Source of the DNA: Chromatiales bacterium
Lineage (GTDB): Bacteria > Pseudomonadota > Gammaproteobacteria > Steroidobacterales > GCA-2729495
Direction of reading: 5' to 3'
DNA: 35,744 bases
Assembly: GCA_002729495.1 (NCBI GenBank)
Contig: PBYE01000002.1
Location: forward strand, 40,692 to 76,435
The position numbers and the translations under genes are program-made. Position 1 is the first letter of the stretch. Each line of letters opens with the position of its first letter. The notes under the pieces were generated by a model. It searched no databases. It worked only from the letters and a program-made list of their open reading frames with translations, and was not told where the DNA came from. Of this stretch, positions 23,461 through 32,892 are shown piece by piece.

Positions 23461-24009
23461 ATGGCAGAGTTATATGAGCGGGTTGCTGCTGAGCGACGTA
23501 GACTTCGGCAGGTTCGCCAGGCTTTAACACAGTCGACCTTGCAGACATCCGATGGCGATGCTGCCTGGGCGCCTTTTTATGTTGCGATCGCGGATTATTT
23601 CGAAGCCGCAATGGCTCGCCTGCATACCCAGGATATCCGTATGGGGGAAATGCTGCGCGACAAGGCCGATATGAGCGAGCCTGGTAATCAGCGGGCGCTT
23701 GCGGAACTGGATGAACGGCTCAGCGGTAACCAGCAACACCTGAAACAGATGCTGGCGGCGCGGGACGAGCTGAACGCTGACGCACAGGCGGGCCTGCAGG
23801 CTTTCGAAACGGCCGGCAAAGCGTATGCAGACTACATCGTCGCCAACATGGGCCATCACCCGGGCAGCACCGAAATGGCACAAAGGCTGTTCTCGGGCGA
23901 AGACTGGGAATACATGGCGGGTATCAGCGAGGTCGACCAGGCGCGTGAGGTGCAATTGTTCGATCAGGTTTTCGCCAACGTGCCGGCAAGTCTCGCGCTG
24001 ACTGAATAA
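23461..24009 (+). CDS. Cytosolic helical protein of unknown function
   Basis: A 182-residue protein with no signal peptide, predicted almost all helical and charged (ELYERVAAERRRLRQVRQAL at the start, then AWAPFYVAIADYFEAAMARLH). It has a central linker (MSEPGNQRAL) and a His pair in NMGHHPGST. The ATG at 23461 has a perfect GGAGG 7 bases upstream; the frame is open back to 23311, but the extension has a different composition and lacks a ribosome site. The helices with scattered His recall hemerythrin-like bundles, but the ligand spacing is not convincing, so I give no function. Confidence 0.72.
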   Translation: MAELYERVAAERRRLRQVRQALTQSTLQTSDGDAAWAPFYVAIADYFEAAMARLHTQDIRMGEMLRDKADMSEPGNQRALAELDERLSGNQQHLKQMLAARDELNADAQAGLQAFETAGKAYADYIVANMGHHPGSTEMAQRLFSGEDWEYMAGISEVDQAREVQLFDQVFANVPASLALTE

Positions 24010-24108
24010 TAAATCCGGATCCCCGGCACGTTTCCTGAACATCCGTTCTGGAATTATTCCCTGGTGCTTTATCGTAAGGGTAGCGTCGAACGTATATACC
24101 TCGATCTG

Positions 24109-24183
24109 TTAACCAACGGTTAATGTTTATAAATATGTCTTTGTTATACTTTTTCTAATCAGTTATTCATAAGCTGAATGAAT
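24109..24183 (+). promoter_or_regulatory. Promoter region of the TonB receptor with two inverted repeats
   Basis: TTAACC-AAC-GGTTAA (24109-24123) and ATTCAT-AAGCTGA-ATGAAT (24165-24183) are perfect 6-bp inverted repeats flanking a good -10 box TATACT (24145-24150); no good -35 is present. One repeat lies where a -35 activator would bind, the other downstream like a repressor site. The region is very AT-rich relative to its surroundings. No Fur-box-like sequence is evident. Confidence 0.5.
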
Positions 24184-24209
24184 ATAAGAGTCTCCCGGGG
24201 GAGGTTGCA

Positions 24210-26717
24210 ATGTCGCACAAAAAAAATTCCGCAGTCAGGAATACGGTATTTGGTGCTTTCGTTTTGTCGCTGGCGTTGCCGCTGAGCGCAGTAGCCAGCA
24301 GTCATATCTCTGAAATAGTTGTCAGTGTTCGTAAGATGGACGAGAACCTGCAGGAAATCCCGGTACAGGCAAATGTATTTGGCGAGCAGGTCATAGAGCA
24401 GGAGCGCATACGTTCGTTAAGTGATGTTGCCGAACTGACCCCGAGCCTGACGTTCGATACCGGTTTCTGGCCCAGTGATACGCGCGTTTCCATTCGTGGC
24501 CTGTTTAACCGCGCGGGCCGCCCGAGTGCGGCTGTGCTCATAGACGGCATCGACGCGATGAGTGAAAGCATCGAGAGTGCCGGTGGTTCTGCCTTACTGA
24601 ATCAACGCATTCTTGATATCAAGCGTATAGAAGTCGCGCGCGGTCCGCAGAGTGCACTTTACGGTCGGGGCGCCTTTGCCGGCGCCATAAACTATGTAAC
24701 CCGTCGCCCCCCTGACGAATTGACCGCCAGTCTGAGCGCTGACGTGACATCCAAGGACCACCGGGGCGAATTCCAGGGGATGATCGGCGGCCCGATTATC
24801 GAGAACGTATTGAACTTCAACGTGACGCTGTCGGATTACAAGACGACGGGCTTCTACAAGAACCCGAACACCAATCAGTTTGTCGGTGGTGGCAAAAGTC
24901 GCGGTGGATCGTTTGCGTTGGAATGGTTGCCGTCGGAAGACGTGAACGTGTACTGGAACACCACTTATACGGATGATGAATTTGAACCGATGGCGGTTGC
25001 CGCGATCAAGGCCAACGTGCTGCGGATATTGCTGGACGATGGAACCCTAATTGAGGACGGCACGATGGCCGACTGCCCCGGCCCGCGCGGTGGTGATCCG
25101 GGCGAAAACGCTTGTTTGAATGCCTTCCAGGGCACGATCGACGCGGACGAAAGTATGATTGACGCTTCACCGGATCCGCGCACTGCGACTGCCGGTTCAC
25201 CATTTGGCGTTAGCAATTATTCGGGTACTGATGACGAGACCATTCGATCGAGCCTGATTATCGACTGGGATATCAATGAAAACTACGCGTTTCGTTCCGC
25301 GACTTCGATTACCGACAGCGATCAGGCCTTGAAGCTCGATACCGATCAGCAGTTCGCGGGTATGGCCCCGCCGATAGGAACCGGCTTCGACAGCGACGCG
25401 AATTTTACCTTTGAATTCAAGCAGTACTACCAGGAGTTCCAGGTCAGCCATGACTTGGATGGGCCGGTGAACTGGCTGCTTGGCTTTAACGCTTTCAAAG
25501 AGGAAGCCGAGAACCTCAATCGCAGTCGGTTCTGGTACTTAACTCCCTTGGTGTGTCCTTTCGTAGGATCAGGGCCGGTGTGTCCTGTTTCGTTCGATAC
25601 GGCTGCACGTGCCAACAAGACAGTAGAGCGTGATACCACCAGTTATTCGTTATTCGGATTGATGGGCATTGACTTGTCAGACAACGTCAAACTAACCCTG
25701 GAAGGCCGATACATATATGACGAAATCAAAATTTACTCGAATACGTCAGATTCTGTTCAGGACGCGCTATTCGATGACTTTATTTATCCTGGCACGCCCG
25801 GCTTTCGGGACAAGACAAGCGCCACCAATCTTGTGCCACGCGTGAGCCTGGATTGGTTTGTTTCGGATGATGCAATGATTTATACCTCGGCCGCAAAGGG
25901 TATCAAGCCACCGACCTACAACACGACCGACTTAATCGATCCGGCGGTTGCAGCCGTAGATAAGGAAAAACTTTGGACCTATGAAGTAGGCGCAAAGACC
26001 AGCTGGGACAACAACAGGGTTATTCTGAATGGCGCACTATTTTATAACGACTACAAAGATCAGCAGGTGCTGGTGCAGTTTCCGGCGTTGGATGCAGACG
26101 GGGAGGTGGATCCGGACGGCCAGCCGCGCAGTGGTACCGCGAACGCGGGTAATGTCGACGTCTGGGGACTCGAGATTGATGCAACCTGGCGCCCTGACGA
26201 AAACTGGCTGCTGAACTTAAGTTATGCGCACACTGAGGGCGATTTTGAAGACTTTGTGCTGCGCGATGCTCAGCCGGCAGAAGTTCCTGTATCGACAGGC
26301 AACCAGGCCAAGGCTGCCAGCCGAATCGGCGACTTCAGCGGTAATGACACGCCCGGTGTTCCAGAGAATGCCCTCACGTTTTTGGCCCGCTACCAGGCTC
26401 AATTATCGGGCGACACAAACTGGTATGCCCAGCTGAGTGCCAACTGGCAGGATGAGCGTTGGGCCGACGTGTCGAATCTTGCGGAGTTGGATTCCTACTG
26501 GAAGGCCAATGGTCAGATAGGGCTGGAGCAGGACAACTGGTTCGTATCGCTGTACGTCGAAAATATGTTCGACGATGACACCGTAACCTATGCGCAGGAG
26601 TTTATTGATCAGCAGATAGGCTTTCAGACCAACGTCTTAACATTCCCGGTGGCTTATTACGCCTATCTGCCGCAACCGAGGACGGTCGGGCTCAAGTTCC
26701 AGTACAAGACCAGGTAA
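24210..26717 (+). CDS. TonB-dependent outer-membrane receptor
   Basis: An 835-residue outer-membrane transporter. The signal peptide ends near AVASS; then comes a TonB-box-like EIVVSVRK and the plug domain (about 40-160) with IPVQANVFGEQVI, VSIRGLFNRAG, VLIDGID and IKRIEVARGPQSALYGRGAFAGAIN split across a few residues. The rest is a 22-strand barrel, with loop insertions holding two Cys pairs (MADCPG...ENACLN and PLVCPF...GPVCPV), probably surface disulfides. It ends LPQPRTVGLKFQYKTR; the final residue is not the usual Phe/Trp. GGAGG sits before the ATG. Substrate unknown: the family covers siderophores, sugars, vitamins and aromatics. The convergent neighbour is a UbiD-like enzyme, so an aromatic acid is possible but unproven. 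Confidence 0.93.
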   Translation: MSHKKNSAVRNTVFGAFVLSLALPLSAVASSHISEIVVSVRKMDENLQEIPVQANVFGEQVIEQERIRSLSDVAELTPSLTFDTGFWPSDTRVSIRGLFNRAGRPSAAVLIDGIDAMSESIESAGGSALLNQRILDIKRIEVARGPQSALYGRGAFAGAINYVTRRPPDELTASLSADVTSKDHRGEFQGMIGGPIIENVLNFNVTLSDYKTTGFYKNPNTNQFVGGGKSRGGSFALEWLPSEDVNVYWNTTYTDDEFEPMAVAAIKANVLRILLDDGTLIEDGTMADCPGPRGGDPGENACLNAFQGTIDADESMIDASPDPRTATAGSPFGVSNYSGTDDETIRSSLIIDWDINENYAFRSATSITDSDQALKLDTDQQFAGMAPPIGTGFDSDANFTFEFKQYYQEFQVSHDLDGPVNWLLGFNAFKEEAENLNRSRFWYLTPLVCPFVGSGPVCPVSFDTAARANKTVERDTTSYSLFGLMGIDLSDNVKLTLEGRYIYDEIKIYSNTSDSVQDALFDDFIYPGTPGFRDKTSATNLVPRVSLDWFVSDDAMIYTSAAKGIKPPTYNTTDLIDPAVAAVDKEKLWTYEVGAKTSWDNNRVILNGALFYNDYKDQQVLVQFPALDADGEVDPDGQPRSGTANAGNVDVWGLEIDATWRPDENWLLNLSYAHTEGDFEDFVLRDAQPAEVPVSTGNQAKAASRIGDFSGNDTPGVPENALTFLARYQAQLSGDTNWYAQLSANWQDERWADVSNLAELDSYWKANGQIGLEQDNWFVSLYVENMFDDDTVTYAQEFIDQQIGFQTNVLTFPVAYYAYLPQPRTVGLKFQYKTR

Positions 26718-26741
26718 GGTCACGGCCTGCCTGCAGCGTGC

Positions 26742-28382
26742 TTAGCTGTTGCCCCAGCCCCTGAGCCGGGTGCCGAATAGCTTGTCCACCTGGGCCAGCG
26801 CATCGGGCGCAAGTTCTTCCAGTAGTACCCGGTTGCGCTTCGGATAGTTCTCGGGCCCGCCTTCTTCGGGCCATTGCATCGTGGCGTCGATAACGATCTT
26901 GCTGGTCTCGCCCCGCACGATCTGACTCGGGTCAGTTACGGTGCCTATACCTTTTTCAATAATCTCGGTTGCCATGGCAGGTTGCCAGCGGGACCCCATC
27001 GCGAACAGCATCTGGATCCGGTCCAGCACGTCCAGGTCCTTGTCGACCACGACCACGACCTTGCAGATGCTGACCCGGTTGGCCACGATTTTGCCAACCT
27101 CCAGACCCTGGCCGGGTGCCGTCTTGTCGATACTGACAAAGGACACGCCCATCATGTCCTGCGGGTAGTGAAAATCGATCAGGCTGGGGATGGAACGCCG
27201 CATGATGCGTTCGTACATGACCTCTAAAGGCGACGTCGTGAAACCGCGCTGCATGCCGGTGTAGCTGTTCATCAACCACGGGTTACGCCGATGGGTAATA
27301 CGTGTCACGTTCATCCAGAATACGTCCGTCTTTTCCAGGCCCAGGTAGCCGAACATTTCACCGAAAGGCCCTTCGTTCTCCAACGGCTCTTCCAGCGGCA
27401 CTTCGCCCTCAATAATCATCTCGGCATGCGCCGGCACAAGCATGTCGCTGTTGTCCGCCTTGACGACTTCCAGTGCTTTGCCCCGCAAGCCACCCGCGAT
27501 CGCGAGTTCATCGACGGCACCGTCGCCGCGCTGCCGTGACATCGGAGCCCCGCTCAGCAGCCAGACGATCGGGTCCTGGCCGACTGCAATCGCGACATGG
27601 CCGACTTTCTCGCCGCGCTCGCGCGCAGCCAGCAACATTTTGTAACCAGCATGGTTCTTCTCCGAATTGATCCGCAACTTCCGTGGGCCGGTGATCTCGC
27701 ACCGGTAGGTACCGAAGTTGTGGCCCATCTCCGGGTCGGAAGTAAACACCGAGCCCGTGTTCACGTAGCGCGCGGAGTCGGCCGGGTTCGTTTTGACAAA
27801 CGCGAAACTGTTCAGGTCGCACTCGTCGCCGCTCAGCGTGACCTCCTTGCACGGTGCGTCGTCGCGTGCAAGCTCGACCGGGGCTATCTTTGGCCAGCGG
27901 CCGTCGGCGGTCGAGCTCAGCATTTTGTCCATGTACGCTTTGGCGCGCCGGTAGCTGACCTTGATGTCATCCGGATCGGGCTCGAGGCCGAACAGGATGC
28001 AGTCGGTATTCACGTGCCCCTGGAAATTGCCGACGACCGGACCATCGATCCAGTCGCCATCGATTTTTATCCTGTCGTAGAGGAACGCGGGTGCACGGAA
28101 AAATCCATACCTGTCAGTCGCGCGAAACATGAGCGCCGTCATCTGGTACTCGTCCTGATCGATCTCGGGTACGCGCATAACCAGGCCATGTGCATCGAGC
28201 GCAGCCATGTAATCACGGATGCTGTCGAAGGGGGCCTTGGGCGCTGCCGCGATCAGTTTGGCGCGGTCAGCTTTAGTTAAGCAGTCTTTGCCGGCAGCTG
28301 CCTGAGCGCCCATGGCCGGCAGTGACAATGCTGCGACACCTGTGCCTGCAAGAAAGTTTCTGCGAGATGTGGTTTGTGCCAT
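26742..28382 (-). CDS. UbiD-family decarboxylase with Tat signal peptide
   Basis: A 546-residue member of the prenylated-FMN UbiD family, which carboxylates or decarboxylates aromatic and unsaturated acids. The N-terminus TTSRRNFLAGTGVAALSLP is a textbook twin-arginine signal with a hydrophobic core and an AQAAA cleavage site. Two acidic catalytic positions are kept: Glu337 and Glu342 in NEGPFGEMFGYL, matching Glu277 and Glu282 of Fdc1. The arginine that normally contacts prFMN (KLxMR in E. coli UbiD) aligns with Asn239 in KLRINSEKNHAG, by eye. No UbiX gene, which would make the cofactor, is in the window. Tat exports folded, cofactor-loaded proteins, which is compatible with prFMN. AGGA lies about 10 bases before the ATG. 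It converges on the TonB receptor gene with 24 bases between. Confidence 0.88.
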   Translation of the reverse strand: MAQTTSRRNFLAGTGVAALSLPAMGAQAAAGKDCLTKADRAKLIAAAPKAPFDSIRDYMAALDAHGLVMRVPEIDQDEYQMTALMFRATDRYGFFRAPAFLYDRIKIDGDWIDGPVVGNFQGHVNTDCILFGLEPDPDDIKVSYRRAKAYMDKMLSSTADGRWPKIAPVELARDDAPCKEVTLSGDECDLNSFAFVKTNPADSARYVNTGSVFTSDPEMGHNFGTYRCEITGPRKLRINSEKNHAGYKMLLAARERGEKVGHVAIAVGQDPIVWLLSGAPMSRQRGDGAVDELAIAGGLRGKALEVVKADNSDMLVPAHAEMIIEGEVPLEEPLENEGPFGEMFGYLGLEKTDVFWMNVTRITHRRNPWLMNSYTGMQRGFTTSPLEVMYERIMRRSIPSLIDFHYPQDMMGVSFVSIDKTAPGQGLEVGKIVANRVSICKVVVVVDKDLDVLDRIQMLFAMGSRWQPAMATEIIEKGIGTVTDPSQIVRGETSKIVIDATMQWPEEGGPENYPKRNRVLLEELAPDALAQVDKLFGTRLRGWGNS

Positions 28383-28648
28383 CAGAAAATCCTCGATTGT
28401 TCTAAGTTGTTATTGTCAGCGTTGCATATTTATCCCAGATTTTGTGCCGGGCGGCATGGGGTAGTCGAGCAATCGAACCGGTTGTCCGCAGACTGACCGA
28501 AGGGCGCGCAACCGGCCTCCTGTAAGCTGTTTTCAGTGATCATTTCGGTGTCAGGGCATCCGTGCGGCGCGATACAATACGAATAAAGCTGGATGAACAG
28601 GCGTCTGGCATGGCAGCACAGTCGAATAAATGGAGTAGAAACGCCTAA
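28383..28648. other. Divergent intergenic region, UbiD-like gene and RND efflux genes
   Basis: The 266 bases carry no gene that I accept. They must hold the promoters of the minus-strand UbiD-like gene and the plus-strand efflux pair. A TACAAT near 28572 on the plus strand is a fair -10 but has no matching -35. No operator-like palindrome stands out and no regulator gene is adjacent. Confidence 0.4.
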
Positions 28649-29755
28649 GTGAAACGAGCCATCCTCATCATTGTTGTGGCGGCGATTGCCGCGTACTGGT
28701 TTTTCGGCCGGGGTAATGGTGGCCCCGGCGCCGGCCGGCCGTCGTTCGGTGGACCGGTTATCGTGGTTGCGGAAGCGGTTACCCGTGAGCCGCTGGTTAG
28801 TTCCGTCGAAGCGTTGGGCACCGCGTTGGCAAGCGAGTCGGTCACCCTGACGGCGAGCCTTACCGAAACGGTGCGCCGGATAAGTTTTGAAGACGGTGAT
28901 TTTGTTGAAAAAGGAACCGTGCTGGTCGAACTGACCGACGATGAAGAGGGCGCTCAGCTTGCCGAGGCGCGCGCCAACCTGAGCGATGCCCGGAACCAGC
29001 TCAAACGATTGCGTGATCTCGATGCGCGTGGAATTGCTGCCGCGTCGGATGTCGACGAAGCACAGGCTGCAGCGGATGCAGCACAGGCCAGGCTTGATTC
29101 CGTTCGGGCGCGACTCGAAGATCGCCTTATCCGCGCCCCTTTTACCGGCGTGTTGGGGTTCAGGCAGGTTAGCCTCGGAACCTTGCTCAAGCCCGGCGAT
29201 GCCATTACTACGATTGATGATGTTGCCAAAATAAAACTGGATTTCACGGTTCCCGAGACCGTGATTGCAATAATGCAAGCCGGCAGGAAGATTTACGCAA
29301 GCAGTGTTGCGTACCCGGACCGCGAGTTCGAAGGCATTGTCACGGCAGTGGGTTCCAGGGTCGACCCCGTTACCCGGGCAGTTACGGTGCGGGCGACCAT
29401 ACCCAACGACGATCGTGCACTCCGGCCCGGCATGTTGCTGACGGTGAGGGTGGTAACAAATGAACGCGATGCGCTGAGCGTGCCAGAACGCTCAGTAGTG
29501 CAAATGCGTGACGGCGCTTATATATATGTGATCGGACCGGACCGGATGGCGGCACGGACAGTGGTTGAACTCGGCATGCGCCAGGGCGGCATGGTTGAGA
29601 TCGTTGCCGGACTTACCGAGGGGGCGCAGGTGGTTACGGAAGGCGTGATCAAGCTGCGTGATGGCGCGACCATACAGTTCGCCGATGAGGTAGTGGCGGC
29701 CGGTCCGCCCGACGCGACCTCCGGGGCGAGCGAGCCGGCGCCCGAGGACGACTGA
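28649..29755 (+). CDS. RND efflux periplasmic adaptor (membrane-fusion protein)
   Basis: A 368-residue periplasmic protein held by one N-terminal membrane segment (ILIIVVAAIAAYWFF) after a GTG start. It has the MFP layout: lipoyl-like halves (about 65-95 and 150-185, with GTLLKPGDAITTIDD), a coiled-coil hairpin (about 95-150, AQLAEARANLSDARNQ and DEAQAAADAAQARLDSVR), a beta-barrel and a membrane-proximal part with VPERSVVQMRDGAYIYVI. There is no lipobox. GGAG lies 13 bases before the GTG, longer than ideal. With the RND pump 17 bases downstream it forms the inner-membrane part of an efflux system; the outer-membrane channel (TolC type) must come from elsewhere. Confidence 0.92.
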   Translation: MKRAILIIVVAAIAAYWFFGRGNGGPGAGRPSFGGPVIVVAEAVTREPLVSSVEALGTALASESVTLTASLTETVRRISFEDGDFVEKGTVLVELTDDEEGAQLAEARANLSDARNQLKRLRDLDARGIAAASDVDEAQAAADAAQARLDSVRARLEDRLIRAPFTGVLGFRQVSLGTLLKPGDAITTIDDVAKIKLDFTVPETVIAIMQAGRKIYASSVAYPDREFEGIVTAVGSRVDPVTRAVTVRATIPNDDRALRPGMLLTVRVVTNERDALSVPERSVVQMRDGAYIYVIGPDRMAARTVVELGMRQGGMVEIVAGLTEGAQVVTEGVIKLRDGATIQFADEVVAAGPPDATSGASEPAPEDD

Positions 29756-29772
29756 CCAGGACAAGCTTTCCT

Positions 29773-32700
29773 ATGTGGCTCTCAGACGTATCCGTTAAAC
29801 GACCCGTTTTTGCAACAGTGATCGCTATGTTGCTGGTCGCATTCGGCGCGCTCGCGTTCAATGACCTGGCAGTCCGCGAATACCCCGATATTTCCGCGCC
29901 AGTAATTTCGGTAACGGTGGGTTATCCAGGCGCGTCCGCCGAAGTCGTCGAAAGCCGTATTACCCAAATACTTGAACGTGAAGTCAGCGGCATCGAGGGG
30001 GCGAAGTCGATCACTTCGAGCAGCCTGGACGGCCAGTCGTCCATTTCGGTCGAATTTAGCCTCGAACGCAGCATCAATGAGGCGGCAAATGATGTCCGCG
30101 ACCGGGTGGGCCGGGTCGTAACGCGACTCCCCGACGACATCAACGCGCCCACAATTGCCAAGCAGGACGCCGATGCACAGCCGATCATGTACATCAACCT
30201 GGAGAGTCCGAACCTCAACGAGATGGACCTGACGGACTACGCCGAACGCTACGTGCGTGATCGGCTCGCCGTAGTCCCCGGGGTTTCGCAGGTCCAGATG
30301 AACGGCCTCGGCCGGCCGTCGATGCGAGTCTGGCTCGACCGGATTGCGCTGGCCGCGCGCGGGCTTACCGTTACGGATATCGAGAATGCGCTCCGCCGCG
30401 AAAACCTGGAGTTACCGGCCGGTCGCGTAGACTCGAAGGACCGGGAGTTCCAGGTGCGCGTCGCCCGTAATTTCACGACGGTCGAGGAATTCCGCCGGCT
30501 GGTCATCGGTCAGGGTAACGACGGTCACCTGATGCGCCTGGGTGAAGTCGCCAATGTAGAAGTGGCCCCGCGCGATTCCCGCACCATTTTTCACACGAAC
30601 GGACAAAGCTCGGTCGGTTTCGGCATCATCAAACAGTCCACGGCGAACACGGTTGATGTCATTTTCGGCATTAGCGAAGAGGTAGACCGCATCACCCCAA
30701 CCCTGCCACCGGGTATGGTACTGGTAGTCGGCAGCGACGATTCAGCATTTATCCGGGCAGCGATACGTTCGGTCTATATCACCATCGCCATAACAACCGC
30801 GCTGGTGGGGCTCGTCATCCTCGCGTTCCTGGGGAATGTGCGCGCGATGCTGATACCGGTAACCACTATTCCGGTATGCCTGATCGCATCGTTCATGATC
30901 CTCGCGCTGTTTGGTTATTCGATAAACCTCGTCACACTGCTGGCGCTGGTGCTGTCGATTGGTTTGGTCGTGGATGACTCGATCGTCGTACTCGAGAACG
31001 TGCATCGGCGTATAGAAAACGGCGAGCCACCGCTGCTCGCGGCCTTCAAGGGTACGCGCCAGGTTGCTTTCGCGGTTATCGCGACGACCGCTGTGCTTGT
31101 TGCGGTATTTGCGCCGATCGCGTTCCTGCGCGACAACATCGGCCGGATTTTTTCTGAACTCGCTGTAACCGTTGTCGCGGCAGTGGTTTTCTCCAGTGTG
31201 CTCGCACTATCGCTGGCACCGATGATGTGTTCCAAGCTGTTGCGCTCGGGCAAGCGCGAGAATCGCGGCATGCACATGCTCGACCGTTTTTTTAAGAATC
31301 TTGCCGATTCATACCAGCGCGGCCTTGAGGCCAGCCTGAATGCACCGCGCAGGATCGTGCTGATGATGGTGGTCATCGCGGCGAGCGTCTGGGGTCTGAT
31401 GGAAAACCTTCCGGAGGAATATGCGCCCGGCGAAGATCAGGGCGTGTTCTTTGCGATCCTGCAGGCGGCTGAGGGTACCAGTGTCGGCCATATGGAAAAG
31501 CAGGTCAAAAAATTTGAGGCACCCATGAGGCCGCTGATCGAGTCGGGCGATATACAGCGTTCCCTGATCCGGACGCCCATCTGGGGCTCAACGAACCCCA
31601 ATGGTGGAATCATAATTGTCACGATGGCGCCCTGGGGTGAACGCGAAGTATCCACTGCCGAGGTGCAGGGCCGGATGATGGCGAGCTGGGGCCAGATCCC
31701 CGAGGTGCGCAGTTTCAGTTTTATGCGTTCCGGAATTTCACGGCATGGCGGCGGCCAGCCCGTGCAGTTCGTGATCGGCGGCTCAGACTACGATGAACTG
31801 GCCCGCTGGCGGGATATCGTCCTGGCTCGAGCGCGTACCAATCCCGGGCTTACCCGCGTCGACGCAGACCTGAAAGAAACGCAGCCGCAGCTTAACGTGC
31901 GTATCGATCAGGACCGCGCGGCCGCGCTGGGCGTATCGGTGCAGAGCATCGGCCAAACCCTGCGGACCATGATGGGTGAGCAGGTCGTAACAACTTATGT
32001 CGTCAACGGGGAGGAATACGACGTGGTGTTGCATGCGCGGGAAGACCAGCGGGCAACGGCAACGGATCTTACCAATATCTATGTGCGGCAAAACCGGTCG
32101 CGCAACCTGATCCCGCTGTCGAACCTGGTAACCACCCAGGACACAGCTGGCAGCGGTAGGCTGAACCGCTATAATCGCCTGCGCGCACTGACCATCAGCG
32201 CAACCCCGGTGGCGGGTTACGCGCTTGGCGATGCACTGGAATTCCTGGAAGAAGTCGTACGCAGCGAGTTGCCGACGACGGCGCGCGTGGACTACAAAGG
32301 CGAGTCGCTGGAGTACAAGGAAAGTGCGGGCGCGACCTATTTTACGTTTGGCATTGCGCTGCTGGTGGTGTTCCTCGTGCTCGCGGCGCAGTTTGAGAGC
32401 TTTGTCCACCCGCTCATTATTATGGTTACGGTACCACTCGCGCTGGCCGGCGGGTTGCTCGGACTCGGCGTTATGGGCAAAACGCTGAATATTTACAGCC
32501 AGATCGGCGTCGTGATGCTTATTGGTATAGCTGCGAAAAATGGCGTGCTGATAGTCGAGTTTATCAACCAGTTGCGTGACGAAGGGATGGAGTTTGCGAA
32601 GGCAATTGTAGAAGGCGCGCGAATTCGTTTCCGCCCGGTTGTCATGACCACCGTATCGACATTAATGGGGTCAATTCCCCTGATGCTCGCGACCGGTCCC

Positions 32701-32868
32701 GGGTCCGAGAGTCGCAGTACGCTCGGCATCATCATGTTCTGGGGCGTTTCTATCGCGGCGGCCTTTACCCTTTTCGTCGTGCCGGTTTTCTACAAGATGT
32801 TTGCCAGGGGTACCGGCACCCCCGAAGCTGTCGCGAACGAGCTGGAGGCACTGCAGGTAAACGATTGA
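29773..32868 (+). CDS. RND efflux pump, inner-membrane permease (HAE1/AcrB type)
   Basis: A 1031-residue proton-driven pump with the two-fold RND layout: first membrane helix (about 12-30), a porter loop (31-330), six helices (about 332-490), a second helix near 525, a second porter loop and the last helices to about 1010. The proton-relay residues are present: Asp401 and Asp402 in GLVVDDSIVVLENVH and Lys922 in IGIAAKNGVLIVEF. It starts MWLSDVSVKRPVFATV, the usual RND N-terminus. Length is normal. It is translated right after the adaptor. Sequence alone does not tell whether it exports antibiotics, bile-like compounds or metabolites; MexF/OqxB-like relatives are likely. Confidence 0.95.
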   Translation: MWLSDVSVKRPVFATVIAMLLVAFGALAFNDLAVREYPDISAPVISVTVGYPGASAEVVESRITQILEREVSGIEGAKSITSSSLDGQSSISVEFSLERSINEAANDVRDRVGRVVTRLPDDINAPTIAKQDADAQPIMYINLESPNLNEMDLTDYAERYVRDRLAVVPGVSQVQMNGLGRPSMRVWLDRIALAARGLTVTDIENALRRENLELPAGRVDSKDREFQVRVARNFTTVEEFRRLVIGQGNDGHLMRLGEVANVEVAPRDSRTIFHTNGQSSVGFGIIKQSTANTVDVIFGISEEVDRITPTLPPGMVLVVGSDDSAFIRAAIRSVYITIAITTALVGLVILAFLGNVRAMLIPVTTIPVCLIASFMILALFGYSINLVTLLALVLSIGLVVDDSIVVLENVHRRIENGEPPLLAAFKGTRQVAFAVIATTAVLVAVFAPIAFLRDNIGRIFSELAVTVVAAVVFSSVLALSLAPMMCSKLLRSGKRENRGMHMLDRFFKNLADSYQRGLEASLNAPRRIVLMMVVIAASVWGLMENLPEEYAPGEDQGVFFAILQAAEGTSVGHMEKQVKKFEAPMRPLIESGDIQRSLIRTPIWGSTNPNGGIIIVTMAPWGEREVSTAEVQGRMMASWGQIPEVRSFSFMRSGISRHGGGQPVQFVIGGSDYDELARWRDIVLARARTNPGLTRVDADLKETQPQLNVRIDQDRAAALGVSVQSIGQTLRTMMGEQVVTTYVVNGEEYDVVLHAREDQRATATDLTNIYVRQNRSRNLIPLSNLVTTQDTAGSGRLNRYNRLRALTISATPVAGYALGDALEFLEEVVRSELPTTARVDYKGESLEYKESAGATYFTFGIALLVVFLVLAAQFESFVHPLIIMVTVPLALAGGLLGLGVMGKTLNIYSQIGVVMLIGIAAKNGVLIVEFINQLRDEGMEFAKAIVEGARIRFRPVVMTTVSTLMGSIPLMLATGPGSESRSTLGIIMFWGVSIAAAFTLFVVPVFYKMFARGTGTPEAVANELEALQVND

Positions 32869-32892
32869 CCCAACAGGGGGCGTCAGGCATAT

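Noticed and set aside
28430-29278. 282-codon minus-strand frame overlapping the efflux adaptor gene
   Set aside because: It is a shadow of the well-supported adaptor gene on the plus strand, made of low-complexity His/Arg/Asn-rich sequence.
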